From: Microbacterium sp. MYb72 | GTDB lineage: Bacteria > Actinomycetota > Actinomycetes > Actinomycetales > Microbacteriaceae | DNA length: 64,000 nt | Direction of reading: 5' to 3' | NCBI RefSeq assembly: GCF_002979415.1 | Contig: NZ_PCOT01000002.1 | Span: forward strand, 124,001-188,000 | In this document: positions 1 through 8,159 of the stretch, in pieces | Position numbering within the stretch: position 1 is the stretch's first letter | How the letters are laid out: each line of letters starts with the position of its first letter | Notes under the pieces: model-generated | What the model saw: the letters and a program-made list of their open reading frames with translations, nothing else | What the model was told of the DNA's origin: nothing | Database searches by the model: none | Translations under genes and position numbers: made by a program

Positions 1-1
1 C

Positions 2-697
2 TTCCACCGCCGTGCACGCGAGGACGGCAATGGCGAGGGCTACGACACGATCGCCGCATCCGGACCCCACGCCTGCTACCTGCACTGGACCCGCAACGAC
101 GGAGCCGTCGTGCCGGGAGACCTGATCCTCGTCGACGCCGGAGTCGAAGCCGACAGCCTCTACACGGCGGACATCACCCGCACGCTGCCCGTCTCCGGAA
201 CCTTCAGCGAGGTGCAGCGCCGCGTCTACGAGACGGTGCGCGAGGCGGCCGACGCCGCCTTCGCCGCCGCGCAGATCGGCGTGCCGTTCCGCGAGGTGCA
301 CGGCGCGGCCATGAAGGTCATCGCCGCCCGCACCGCCGAGTGGGGCCTGCTCCCCGTGACCGCCGAGGAGGCGCTGGACGCGGATGCCGGTGGCCAGCAC
401 CGCCGCTACATGGTCCACGGCACCTCGCACCACCTCGGCATCGACGTGCACGACTGCGCCCAGGCGCGCCGCGAGATGTACTACGACGGCATCCTGGCGC
501 CGGGCATGGTCTTCACGATCGAGCCCGGCCTGTACTTCCAGATCGACGACCTCACGGTGCCCGCCGAGTACCGCGGCATCGGCGCGCGCATCGAGGACGA
601 CATCCTCATGACGGAGGACGGACCGGTCAACCTCTCCGCCGACATCCCCCGCACCGCCGACGAGATCGAGGCGTGGATCGCGCGCGTCCAGGCCTGA
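2..697 (+). CDS. pepP: M24 family metallopeptidase (aminopeptidase P-like), C-terminal part
   Basis: The gene begins upstream of the window; the reading frame is open from base 2. Aminopeptidase P removes an N-terminal residue that precedes proline and uses two metal ions. The ligands of the M24 pita-bread fold are visible in order: Asp in LVDAGVE, Asp in TADITRT, His in the HGTSHHLGIDVHD block, Glu in FTIEPGLY and Glu in ARIEDD. The C-terminus after the last ligand, with IPRTADEIEAWI, is typical of actinobacterial PepP proteins. The family is clear; the exact substrate is inferred. A perfect palindrome follows the stop. Confidence 0.88.
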   Translation, partial: FHRRAREDGNGEGYDTIAASGPHACYLHWTRNDGAVVPGDLILVDAGVEADSLYTADITRTLPVSGTFSEVQRRVYETVREAADAAFAAAQIGVPFREVHGAAMKVIAARTAEWGLLPVTAEEALDADAGGQHRRYMVHGTSHHLGIDVHDCAQARREMYYDGILAPGMVFTIEPGLYFQIDDLTVPAEYRGIGARIEDDILMTEDGPVNLSADIPRTADEIEAWIARVQA

Positions 698-713
698 CCA
701 CCTGCACCGCACA

Positions 714-776
714 CGGAAGACCGCCCGGGTTCCGGATGATTCGCGAGAATCTGTCCGGAACCCGGGCGGTCTTCCG
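714..776. terminator. Long perfect inverted repeat between convergent genes, likely bidirectional terminator
   Basis: Arms at 714-736 and 754-776 are perfectly complementary over 23 bp around a 17-base loop. The site lies between the aminopeptidase gene (+) and the VOC gene (-), so it can stop both. There is no U-tract, as is common in high-GC actinobacteria. It is also the best-formed copy of a repeat family described separately. Confidence 0.7.
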
Positions 777-790
777 CATCTCGGGGTGGG
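715..790 (+). repeat. Dispersed palindromic intergenic repeat, copy A
   Basis: Read on the plus strand, this aligns without gaps to the reverse complement of 1321-1400 at roughly three quarters of about 60 positions, counted by eye. Shared blocks are GGTTCCGG, GTCTTCCG and ATCTCGG. Copy A has the perfect hairpin; copy B has lost much of the pairing. Confidence 0.6.
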
Positions 791-875
791 GTCGACGACC
801 GGATGCCGTGCGCACAGGCCCCTCGGGGGCAGAGGTGGTGGGACTGGTCATTCGGGCGGCAGGATGCCCGGAGGC

Positions 876-1268
876 TCAGGGCGCCTCGGCGACGATCTCG
901 ACCTTGAACCCCGCGGCGTTCTCGATCCATCCGGCGTAGTGGTCGGGACCGCCCGCGTGCGGGTAGCGGTCGGAGTAGAGCGGGGTCCAGCCGCGCCCAG
1001 GGGCCTCTCGCATGACGGCATCCACCTCCGCTCTCGTCCCGCCGAGGAAGGCGAGGTGGTTCACGCCCGAGCGGCGCCGGTCGTGCGCGGCATCCGCAAG
1101 GTTCGGTGAGGTCGTCAGGGTGATGTAGGCGCCGCCGTCTCCCCAGCTGGCTCCCCCCGGCCACTGCGCCGTCACGGCATAGCCGAGCCGTTCGAGCAGC
1201 CAACCCCACGAGGAGATCGCTCCGTCGAGGTCGTCGACCCAGACTTCGATGTGATGCAGTCCGCTCAT
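876..1268 (-). CDS. VOC (glyoxalase/bleomycin-resistance/dioxygenase) superfamily protein
   Basis: This 130-residue protein has one glyoxalase fold. It opens with LHHIEVWVDDLD, carrying the first metal-ligand His, and has a central NHLAF motif and a C-terminal WIENAAGFKVEIV strand with the second-half Glu. Single-domain VOC proteins usually dimerise and bind a divalent metal; the substrate cannot be told from sequence. The ATG at 1266-1268 is chosen because an AGGAGG ribosome binding site lies 6 bases upstream and the fold begins immediately; longer in-frame readings add Arg/Ser-rich nonsense. No clear operon partner. Confidence 0.85.
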   Translation of the reverse strand: MSGLHHIEVWVDDLDGAISSWGWLLERLGYAVTAQWPGGASWGDGGAYITLTTSPNLADAAHDRRRSGVNHLAFLGGTRAEVDAVMREAPGRGWTPLYSDRYPHAGGPDHYAGWIENAAGFKVEIVAEAP

Positions 1269-1320
1269 CGCCACCTCCTGATCGTCCGTGCTCCGCCCCT
1301 CAGGCATGCTAGCTCCCCCC

Positions 1321-1400
1321 GAAACCCCTCCGAGATCCGGAAGACACCCCGAGATCCGGTGAGATCGGCACGGATCTGCCGGAACCGGGGCGAAGCGCCG
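1321..1400 (-). repeat. Dispersed palindromic intergenic repeat, copy B
   Basis: This lies in the 220-base gap between the aminotransferase and VOC genes. It contains two GAGATCCGG boxes and aligns to copy A (715-790) in opposite orientation. The rest of the gap, 1269-1320 and 1401-1488, shows nothing I recognise. Confidence 0.55.
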
Positions 1401-1488
1401 CAGTTCAGCCGGGAATCGGACGTTCCGACCCGCGCCAGCACCCCATCCCAGGCCCCGGTCACCGGGCCCCGGAGATCCGTGACTGCCG

Positions 1489-2673
1489 TCAGACGCTGAC
1501 CGGCGCCCCGCGTCGCGCGAGCGCCGCGGCCATCTGCTCCACGGCCTGCACGATGATCGGGCGCGGCGTGGCCAGGATGAACCGCAGGAATCCGTCACCC
1601 GGCGCCCCGCACGCGATGCCGTCGGTGAGCGCGACCCCCGCGTGCTCGCGGAAGAAGTCGGCGGGCGACCCGTCGATGCCGAGACCGCGCGCATCGAGCC
1701 AGGCGATGTAGCTCCCCTCCGCAGGGATGTAGCCGATCTCGGGGATCTGTGCGGCGAGCAGCTCGCCCAGCACTCGACGGTTCCCGTCGAGGTAGGTGTG
1801 CGTGTCCGCGAGCCACTCCCGCCCGTCGTCGTAGGCCGCGGTGTTCGCGATGATCCCGGGGTTGCTCGCGAGCAGTTCGTTGCGCGTCACGACGGGTGTG
1901 GCCCAGACAGCGGCATCCGCGTCGTTGCTGAGGATCACCTGCGCGGCTTTCAGGCCGGGCAGGTTCCACGCCTTCGACGCGCTCGTCGACGTGATGGTGT
2001 GGTTCGCGGCGGCCTCGCTGATGCTCGCGTACGGGATGTGCACGTGCGGCGCGAACACCAGCGGGGCGTGGATCTCGTCGGAGAACACGCGTCCGCCGTA
2101 CCGCTCCACGATCTCCGAGATCGCCAGCAGCTCCTCGCGCGTGAACACGCGCCCCACGGGGTTGTACGGGTTGCACAGGATGAGCATCCCGCCGCCGTCG
2201 GCGAAGGCCCTGTCCAGTCCGTCGAGGTCGAACACGTACCTGCCGTCCTGAACCAGCAGCGGGACCTCGACGATCTCGCGGTCGTGCATCGGCGGGATCT
2301 TCAGGAACGGCATGTACGCCGGGGTCGGCAGGATGATCTTCGACCCGGGCGCGGTGAAGTGATCGATCGTGGCGCGCATCGCGATGAGCACGTCGCCGAC
2401 CGGGCGGATGCGCTCTGCGGGGACCTTCCAGCCGTAGGAATCGTCGAGGAAGCGCGCACACGCGTCTGCCATCGCGTCGACGAGGGCGGGAGTGGGATAC
2501 CCGACGAGGGCCCCGACCGACCCGGTCAGCGCGTCGCTGATCGCGGGCGCGACACCGAAGTCCATCTCGGCGATGAACGCGCCGATGGCGTCAGGATAGG
2601 TCGACCACTTGAAGCTGCCGGTCTGCCGGAGCTGGTCGATGCCGATCGCGTCGTAAGCGTGTGAGGTGCCCAT
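1489..2673 (-). CDS. PLP-dependent aminotransferase of the MalY/PatB (cystathionine beta-lyase) type
   Basis: At 394 residues it has the usual length of fold-type I class I/II enzymes. The Schiff-base lysine is in STSASKAWNLPGLK, the cofactor phosphate region follows ILCNPYNPVGRVF, and SDEIHAPLVF carries the Asp that contacts the pyridine nitrogen. The SDEIHAPL and NLPGLKAA wording is characteristic of MalY/PatB C-S lyases, which cleave cystathionine to homocysteine, pyruvate and ammonia. Whether the physiological role is methionine synthesis or cysteine-conjugate cleavage is open. Start ATG is preceded by GGAGG. Nothing next to it suggests a pathway. Confidence 0.85.
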   Translation of the reverse strand: MGTSHAYDAIGIDQLRQTGSFKWSTYPDAIGAFIAEMDFGVAPAISDALTGSVGALVGYPTPALVDAMADACARFLDDSYGWKVPAERIRPVGDVLIAMRATIDHFTAPGSKIILPTPAYMPFLKIPPMHDREIVEVPLLVQDGRYVFDLDGLDRAFADGGGMLILCNPYNPVGRVFTREELLAISEIVERYGGRVFSDEIHAPLVFAPHVHIPYASISEAAANHTITSTSASKAWNLPGLKAAQVILSNDADAAVWATPVVTRNELLASNPGIIANTAAYDDGREWLADTHTYLDGNRRVLGELLAAQIPEIGYIPAEGSYIAWLDARGLGIDGSPADFFREHAGVALTDGIACGAPGDGFLRFILATPRPIIVQAVEQMAAALARRGAPVSV

Positions 2674-2687
2674 ACGCCTCCATGCTC

Positions 2688-3341
2688 TCAGCGCCCCGCG
2701 AACTCCGATACGAATGTGACCAATGATGACCCGATATCGGATGCCTCGCGCCGGTGACCCTTGATCTCGAAGGTGTGCCCGCCGCCCTCGATCCAGACGA
2801 CGCGCGCGTCCTGACAGGTCGCGACCACCTCGTCGAACTGCGACACCGGCTGGATGAAGGGATCGTTCGTCCCCTCGATGAACAGCTGGGGAACCGCGAT
2901 CGCCGGCAGATGCTCCGCGCGCGGCTTCTCCGGCTTGCCCGGCGCGTGCAGCGGGTACCCGAGGTAGACGAGACCGTCCACCGTCATCCCTTCCGCGACC
3001 GCCATCGACGCCATCCGTCCGCCGTAGGACTTGCCCGCAGCCCAGATCGCCGCCTCGGGGTCAACCGATCGCGCGAAGGCGACCACCGCGTTCCAGGTCG
3101 CGATCGCATGAGCGGCAGGACCGGGCATCCGCCGCCCCTGCTCGACGTAGGGGAAGTTGAAGCGCAGCGTGGAGAATCCCCGCTCGTGCAGCCCGGAGGC
3201 GAAACCGGTCAGGAACGGATGGTCCTTGCCCGTGCCTGCACCGTGCGCGATGACGATCGTCGCCCCGTTCGTGCCCTGATCCCAGTCGGCCGACACGGTC
3301 GTGACCCCGGTCGGCAGCTCGACCTCGATCGCGACCGTCAC
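2688..3341 (-). CDS. Alpha/beta hydrolase (KANL3/Tex30-type)
   Basis: This 217-residue protein has the oxyanion turn IVIAHGAGTGKDHPF and a nucleophile elbow WAAGKSYGGRMAS with the Ser in GKSYGG. An acidic residue follows the FIEGTNDPFI strand and the catalytic His is in GGGHTF, giving a complete triad. The wording matches bacterial proteins related to Tex30/KANL3; substrate unknown. The GTG start at 3339-3341 is chosen because it lies 10 bases after the stop of the upstream gene and the fold starts there; an upstream ATG would bury the neighbour's end. Likely co-transcribed with 3352-4101. Confidence 0.75.
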   Translation of the reverse strand: MTVAIEVELPTGVTTVSADWDQGTNGATIVIAHGAGTGKDHPFLTGFASGLHERGFSTLRFNFPYVEQGRRMPGPAAHAIATWNAVVAFARSVDPEAAIWAAGKSYGGRMASMAVAEGMTVDGLVYLGYPLHAPGKPEKPRAEHLPAIAVPQLFIEGTNDPFIQPVSQFDEVVATCQDARVVWIEGGGHTFEIKGHRREASDIGSSLVTFVSEFAGR

Positions 3342-3351
3342 GAGGCCGCGC

Positions 3352-4101
3352 TCACTGCTTCGGCTCGGCCTGCTCGCCGTCCTGCTGCACGGGAGCCTCG
3401 GACGCATCACCCTCGCTCTGCGGCGCCGCGACGGACTCATCCGCGGATGCGGCCGCTGCCGACTCCGCGGCGGGTGCGGCATCGGCGGGGAACGCGTCCT
3501 GCGGCACCGGGTCGGCGGGCCGCGGCGGGATCACCGGCGCGGCGGGCGTCGCGGGGGCCGCACCGGCGGCCGGGATCCGCTCGCCGTACCTGGGCGGCTC
3601 GTCGAGGTTCACCGGGGGCCGAGCGACGGTCGTCTGACGCACGGCGCCGAGGACCTTGCGCGCCTTGGCGACGGATGCGGGCAGCACGGTGACCTCGTAG
3701 TGGTCGGCCGCGAACTGGGTGACGCTCGCGAAGTCGCGCCGGCGGCGGACGATCGCATAGGTCACCAGGCTGAGCAGCATCCCTAGTGCGACGCCGATGA
3801 AGACGAAGCCGACGAAGAGCTGGATCGGCACGTCGGGGTTGCCGAGCACGAGGATCGCCGAGAGGAAGAGTCCGATGAGCACGCCGTTGATCGCCCCCGA
3901 GCGTGCGGCTGCGGCGTAGCCGAGGCGGCCGGTGATGCGCTCGACGGTGCGGACGCTCTGGCCGATGATGGCGATGTCGCGCGCCGGCACCTCCTCGGCG
4001 ATGAGTTTCGACACCGTCTTCTGCGCGCTCTCGTAGTCGCGCACCGAGGCGACGACCTCGCCGGTGTCGTTGCTGCCTGCCGGACGGTTCAACATGCTCA
4101 T
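3352..4101 (-). CDS. General stress protein 17M-like membrane protein
   Basis: The 249-residue protein begins with a domain of the general stress protein 17M type (about residues 15-65: VVASVRDYESAQKTVSKL, then IIGQSVRTVERITG). Two closely spaced membrane segments follow (around residues 70-125, including VLIGLFLSAILVLG and LFVGFVFIGVALGMLLSLV), then a cytoplasmic part. The last 90 residues are low-complexity Ala/Pro/Asp. Function in stress response is inferred only from family naming. A -10-like AACAAT lies 6 bases before the ATG, so the message may be leaderless. Co-transcribed with the hydrolase 10 bases downstream. Confidence 0.7.
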   Translation of the reverse strand: MSMLNRPAGSNDTGEVVASVRDYESAQKTVSKLIAEEVPARDIAIIGQSVRTVERITGRLGYAAAARSGAINGVLIGLFLSAILVLGNPDVPIQLFVGFVFIGVALGMLLSLVTYAIVRRRRDFASVTQFAADHYEVTVLPASVAKARKVLGAVRQTTVARPPVNLDEPPRYGERIPAAGAAPATPAAPVIPPRPADPVPQDAFPADAAPAAESAAAASADESVAAPQSEGDASEAPVQQDGEQAEPKQ

Positions 4102-4176
4102 CCGGCCATTGTTCCATGCCCCTCTGGGCGCTGGCTCTGCGCGGCGAACCGGGGCCGCTCACACGGAGGCGCGCAC

Positions 4177-4182
4177 TACGCT
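4177..4182 (+). promoter_or_regulatory. -10 box TACGCT of a leaderless promoter
   Basis: TACGCT ends 6 bases before the GTG start at 4189, which puts transcription start at or next to the start codon. No ribosome binding site is visible, and this supports the GTG. Confidence 0.6.
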
Positions 4183-4188
4183 GGACGG

Positions 4189-5451
4189 GTGAGCACACAA
4201 CGGGTATTCGCCGCGCGCCTGGCAGGCTGCGCCGTCTTCGACCCCGTGGGCGACCGGCTCGGCAAAGTCCGTGACGTCGTCATCGTGTACCGAAGTACCG
4301 CCGCCCCGCGCGTGATCGGTCTCGTGGTGGAGATCCCCGGCCGCAGGCAGGTGTTCCTCTCGATCGGACGCGTCACCTCGATCCGCGCCGGCCAGGTCAT
4401 CAGCACCGGCCTCATCAACGTGCGCCGGTTCTCCCCGCGCGCCGGTGAGGTGCGCGTGCTCGCCGAGCTGCTGGGCAGACGCGTCAGCCTCGTCGACGGC
4501 AGCGGCACCGCCGTGATCGAGGACGTCGCGATCGAGCCGAACCGCCTCGGCGAGTGGGCCATCAGCCAGCTGTTCCTCCGCAGGCCGAAGACCAGCGCCT
4601 CCCCCTTCGCGAAGGGGCCGACCACGTTCGCCGCATGGAGCGAGGTGTCGGAGGAACGCGCACCCGGCGAGTCCCAGTCGGCGGAGCAGCTGGTCGCCTC
4701 GTACTCCGAGCTGCACGCGGCCGACCTCGCCACGACGCTGCTCGACCTGCCTCAGCAGCGTCTGATCGAGGTGGCGGAGGAGCTCTCCGACGACCGCCTC
4801 GCCGACGCCCTCGAGGAGATGCCCGAAGACGATCAGGTCGACATCCTCGATCGCCTGGGCGACGAGCGCGCCGCCGACGTCCTCGACGAGATGGAGCCCG
4901 ACGACGCGGCCGACCTCCTCGCCCAGCTCCCGCCCGAGCGTCTGGAGCACCTGCTGGCACTGATGGAGCCGGAGGAGGCCGAGGACGTCAGGATGCTGCT
5001 GCGCTACGGCCCCGACACGGCGGGCGGTCTGATGACGCCCGAGCCGATCATCCTCTCGGCCGACGCGACGGTCGCCGAGGCGCTCGCGCTGATCCGACGT
5101 CACGAGCTGCACCCCGCCCTCGCCGCCGCGGTGTTCGTGACCCTCCCGCCGTTCGAGACACCAACCGGTCGCCTGCTCGGCGTCGTGCACTTCCAGCGCA
5201 TGCTGCGCTATCCCCCGCACGAACGCCTCGGCGCGATCGTCGACGACAGCCTCGAACCCGTCCCCGTCACGGCGTCCGCCGCCGAGGTGGCGAGGATGCT
5301 CGCCAGCTACGACCTCGTGTCGCTTCCGGTCATCGACGCCGCCCACCGCCTCGTCGGAGCGATCAGCGTCGACGACGTGCTCGACTACCTGCTGCCCGAC
5401 GACTGGCGCACGCACGACGACGACGAGCAGCCGGCGAAGGAGGTGCGCTGA
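4189..5451 (+). CDS. MgtE N-terminal domain and CBS-domain protein without the transporter domain
   Basis: The 420 residues comprise PRC-barrel-like repeats (about 5-130), an MgtE_N superhelix (about 165-285, with repeated LLDLPQQR, LEEMPEDD, LDEMEPDD, LAQLPPER, LALMEPEE motifs) and a CBS pair (about 285-415, beginning GGLMTPEPI and ending LVGAISVDDVLDYL). MgtE channels have the same Mg-sensing modules but then five membrane helices, which are absent here; the protein appears soluble. It may sense Mg or nucleotide and act on the DUF1003 membrane protein encoded next, whose ATG overlaps its stop by one base. That partnership is inference from the tight coupling. Confidence 0.82.
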   Translation: MSTQRVFAARLAGCAVFDPVGDRLGKVRDVVIVYRSTAAPRVIGLVVEIPGRRQVFLSIGRVTSIRAGQVISTGLINVRRFSPRAGEVRVLAELLGRRVSLVDGSGTAVIEDVAIEPNRLGEWAISQLFLRRPKTSASPFAKGPTTFAAWSEVSEERAPGESQSAEQLVASYSELHAADLATTLLDLPQQRLIEVAEELSDDRLADALEEMPEDDQVDILDRLGDERAADVLDEMEPDDAADLLAQLPPERLEHLLALMEPEEAEDVRMLLRYGPDTAGGLMTPEPIILSADATVAEALALIRRHELHPALAAAVFVTLPPFETPTGRLLGVVHFQRMLRYPPHERLGAIVDDSLEPVPVTASAAEVARMLASYDLVSLPVIDAAHRLVGAISVDDVLDYLLPDDWRTHDDDEQPAKEVR

Positions 5452-5954
5452 TGGCGAAGAACAACGCCAGGCTCGACGCCCCCCTCGGCCGCGGCGCGGT
5501 TCGCCAGAAGCCCGTCTCGCGCGACCGCTTCGGCCGCTTCACCGAGTGGATCGCGCGGGCGATGGGCACACCCGCGTTCCTTCTGCTCCTGAGCCTGTTC
5601 TGCGTGCTCTGGATCGGCTGGAACACGCTGATGCCCGACAGCGTCCGCTTCGACGACGCCGCGCTCGGGTTCACCGCACTGACCCTGATGCTGTCTCTGC
5701 AGGCCTCCTACGCGGCTCCGCTCATCCTGCTCGCGCAGAACCGGCAGGACGACCGGGACCGCGTGCAGATCGAGCAGGACCGACAGCGCGCCGAGCGCAA
5801 CCTCGCCGACACCGAGTACCTCGCCCGCGAGATCGTCGCGCTGCGCATGTCGCTCGAGGAGCGCAACGCGCAGGCCGTCACTCGCGACGTGCTCCGTCAG
5901 GAGCTGAAGGCGCTGCTCGCCGAGCTCGAAGACACCCCAGACAAGAAGTCATGA
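5451..5954 (+). CDS. DUF1003 membrane protein
   Basis: The 167-residue protein has a basic N-terminus, two membrane segments (FLLLLSLFCVLWIGWNTL and LGFTALTLMLSLQASYAAPLIL) and the hallmark ILLAQNRQDDRDR followed by a charged coiled coil to the C-terminus. This is the DUF1003 pattern (PF06210); function unknown. Its start overlaps the MgtE-like stop (TGATG) and its stop overlaps the Mrp ATG (ATGA), so all three are translated as a unit. It is a plausible membrane partner for the CBS protein. Confidence 0.85.
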   Translation: MAKNNARLDAPLGRGAVRQKPVSRDRFGRFTEWIARAMGTPAFLLLLSLFCVLWIGWNTLMPDSVRFDDAALGFTALTLMLSLQASYAAPLILLAQNRQDDRDRVQIEQDRQRAERNLADTEYLAREIVALRMSLEERNAQAVTRDVLRQELKALLAELEDTPDKKS

Positions 5955-7069
5955 CCTCCGCTGACGCGATTCGCTCGGCGGTCTCGGCGGTCACCGACCC
6001 CGAGCTGCGCCGCCCGATCGGCGACCTCGACATGGTGCGCGACATCTCGCTCGACGGCACGAGGGCGCACGTCGCCATCGTGCTCACGATCGTGGGCTGC
6101 CCCGCTGCAGCACGCATCGAGTCGGACGTGCGGGCGGCCGCGGCATCCGTCCCCGGGGTCGACGAGGTCGACGTCGAGGTGGGCGTCATGACACCGGCGG
6201 AGCGCAAGGCCCTCACCGAGAAGCTCCGCGACGGCAGGCCCGCGAGGCAGATGCCGTTCGGCCCCGATTCCCTGACCAGGGTCATCCTCGTCTCCAGCGG
6301 CAAGGGCGGGGTGGGAAAGTCCACCATGACCGCGAACCTCGCCGTGGCCCTCGCCGAGCAGGGGCTCGCCGTCGGACTGGTCGACGCCGACGTGCACGGC
6401 TTCTCGATCCCCGGGCTGCTCGGCATCCCCGCCGGCACGCAGCCGACCCGCATCGACGACCTCATGCTCCCCCCTGTGGCGCACGGGGTGAAGACGATCT
6501 CGATCGGCATGTTCCTCCGCGACGGAGAGGCCGTGGTCGCCTGGCGCGGACCGATGCTGCACCGCACGGTGCAGCAGTTCCTCACCGATGTCTTCTTCGG
6601 CGATCTCGACATCCTGCTGATCGACATGCCCCCCGGCACGGGCGACATCGCGATCTCGATCGGGCAGATCCTGCCCCACGCCGAGGTCCTCGTGGTCACC
6701 ACTCCGCAGGCGGCGGCATCCGACGTCGCCATCCGCAGCGGCCTCGTCGCACGCCAGACCGGACAGCGCGTGATCGGCGTCGTCGAGAACATGGCGGCGT
6801 TCACGCTGCCGGACGGCTCCGTGATCGACCTGTTCGGCTCCGGAGGAGGCGCTGCGGTCGCCGACGCGCTCTCGACCGACGGCCTGGTCCCGCTGCTCGC
6901 CAGCATCCCGCTCAGCCCTGCGCTGAGGGTCGGCGGCGACGAGGGCGTCCCCGTCGTGATCGGCGATCCGGCGGACGCAGCGGCCATCGCCATCCGCGAC
7001 CTCGCCCGCTCGCTCACGGAGCTGGGACGCGGACTCGCCGGGCGCTCCCTGCCGATGCGGGTGAGCTGA
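5951..7069 (+). CDS. mrp: Mrp/NBP35 family P-loop ATPase with N-terminal MIP18 domain
   Basis: The 372 residues hold a MIP18/DUF59 domain (about 1-85, VTDPELRRPIGDLDMV and TIVGCPAAARIE) and a deviant Walker A SSGKGGVGKST, then DADVHGFSIPGLLG and the switch-like DMPPGTGD. Mrp/ApbC proteins bind and transfer Fe-S clusters. The C-terminal CxxC that usually binds the bridging cluster is absent: the equivalent stretch after VVENMAAF reads TLPDGSVIDLFG. To my knowledge mycobacterial Mrp proteins have the same loss, so this is a lineage trait rather than damage. The only Cys visible is in the MIP18 domain. Third gene of the coupled cluster. Confidence 0.88.
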   Translation: MTSADAIRSAVSAVTDPELRRPIGDLDMVRDISLDGTRAHVAIVLTIVGCPAAARIESDVRAAAASVPGVDEVDVEVGVMTPAERKALTEKLRDGRPARQMPFGPDSLTRVILVSSGKGGVGKSTMTANLAVALAEQGLAVGLVDADVHGFSIPGLLGIPAGTQPTRIDDLMLPPVAHGVKTISIGMFLRDGEAVVAWRGPMLHRTVQQFLTDVFFGDLDILLIDMPPGTGDIAISIGQILPHAEVLVVTTPQAAASDVAIRSGLVARQTGQRVIGVVENMAAFTLPDGSVIDLFGSGGGAAVADALSTDGLVPLLASIPLSPALRVGGDEGVPVVIGDPADAAAIAIRDLARSLTELGRGLAGRSLPMRVS

Positions 7070-7072
7070 CGA

Positions 7073-7555
7073 ATGAACGGATCCCTCACGGTCGACGAGA
7101 GCCTGCTGCGCCGCATGGCACGCGACGCGTCCATCTACTCGCTCACCCGTCCCTGGGCGCTCGTGATGTGGGCGGCCCTCGTCGCGGCCCTGATCACCAG
7201 CATCCTGAACCTCGACGCCGCCGGAAGCGGCGCAGGGGCGCTCACCGCCTGGATGCCGGTCGCCGTGACCCTGCTCGGCCTCTACGCCGTCTGGCTGACC
7301 GTGGCGTCCGCACGCCGGGCCGTGCGTGCGGCGATGCCCCCGGGGACGGACGTGTGGGTGTCCGTCGGCGACGATGCGCTGAGGATCGGCGCCGCCACCC
7401 GCACCTCCACGGTGCCGTACGCCGAGTTCCAGAGCGTCCGCGCCGGACGGGACGCCGTGCTGCTGAAGCTGCGTAAGGCGTCCGTGGTCACCGCCGTGCC
7501 CCGCGCGCTCCTCGCCGACGAGGACATCGCGATCCTCCGCGCGAAGATCGGCTGA
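7073..7555 (+). CDS. Small membrane protein with YcxB-like C-terminus
   Basis: The 160-residue protein has two membrane helices (LVMWAALVAALITSIL and WMPVAVTLLGLYAVWLTV). After them comes a small beta-rich domain with DDALRIGAATRTSTVPYAEFQSV and LKLRKASVVTAVP, resembling the PH-like YcxB domain. Four bases separate it from mrp, so it probably belongs to the same operon. Function unknown. It is convergent with the next gene with a single base between the stops. Confidence 0.6.
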   Translation: MNGSLTVDESLLRRMARDASIYSLTRPWALVMWAALVAALITSILNLDAAGSGAGALTAWMPVAVTLLGLYAVWLTVASARRAVRAAMPPGTDVWVSVGDDALRIGAATRTSTVPYAEFQSVRAGRDAVLLKLRKASVVTAVPRALLADEDIAILRAKIG

Positions 7556-7556
7556 G

Positions 7557-8159
7557 TCAGCGGCGCGCCCTGCGTCGGTCGCGCAGCCGCCGCAGCGGGA
7601 TGACGATGACGACCAGCACCGCGAAGAGCGGGCAGACGACGGCGCCGAAAGCGAGCAGCGTGCCGACCGCGAAGTCGTTCGAACCGGTGCGGCCGAGCCC
7701 GATGCTCCCCGTGCCGAACGTGTCTCCCGCGACGAGGTACTCGCCCCCGTAGGTGTCGAGGGAGTCGACGCAGCTCACTTTGTGCGCACCGGCATCCGCG
7801 GCGGTGAACTGCGCGAACTGCTCGAATCCCGGGCGCGGATTCATCCACCACACCGTGTCGTCCCAGGTGAGCGCTGGGGGGCCGTGCTGCGTCACGGGGT
7901 CTCCATCCGGAGACACGACGGAGCAGTCCACGGTGCCGAATATGACGGAGTGCCCGCTCCCCCAGAGGCCTGCGGATTCGCCGGCCGCGAGTTCCACCGT
8001 CATGCTGTCGCCGACCGGAGTCGGAGCAGCCTCACCGACGGACCGGGCGATGGGCAGAACCCAGAGCATCCAGATCAGCACACCCGCGATCGCGCACAGC
8101 GCCGCGGCCGCGAACGCGACCTGATCCTTGTGCCTCTGCTGCGTCGACCCGTCGCTCAC
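7557..8159 (-). CDS. Membrane protein of unknown function
   Basis: The 200 residues have an N-terminal helix (VAFAAAALCAIAGVLIWMLWV) and a C-terminal helix (LLAFGAVVCPLFAVLVVIVIPL) around an extracytoplasmic domain with three Cys (TVDCS, KVSC, and one in the helix) and a WDDTVWWMNPRPGF stretch. The C-terminus is Arg-rich. I do not recognise the family. The GTG start overlaps the tatB stop (GTGA), so it is translationally coupled to tatB; a link to Tat export is possible but only positional. Confidence 0.6.
   Translation of the reverse strand: MSDGSTQQRHKDQVAFAAAALCAIAGVLIWMLWVLPIARSVGEAAPTPVGDSMTVELAAGESAGLWGSGHSVIFGTVDCSVVSPDGDPVTQHGPPALTWDDTVWWMNPRPGFEQFAQFTAADAGAHKVSCVDSLDTYGGEYLVAGDTFGTGSIGLGRTGSNDFAVGTLLAFGAVVCPLFAVLVVIVIPLRRLRDRRRARR

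Noticed and set aside
1269..1694. Longer N-terminus for the VOC protein
   Set aside because: The added residues are Arg/Ser-rich, overlap the aminotransferase gene and skip a strong AGGAGG site at the shorter start.
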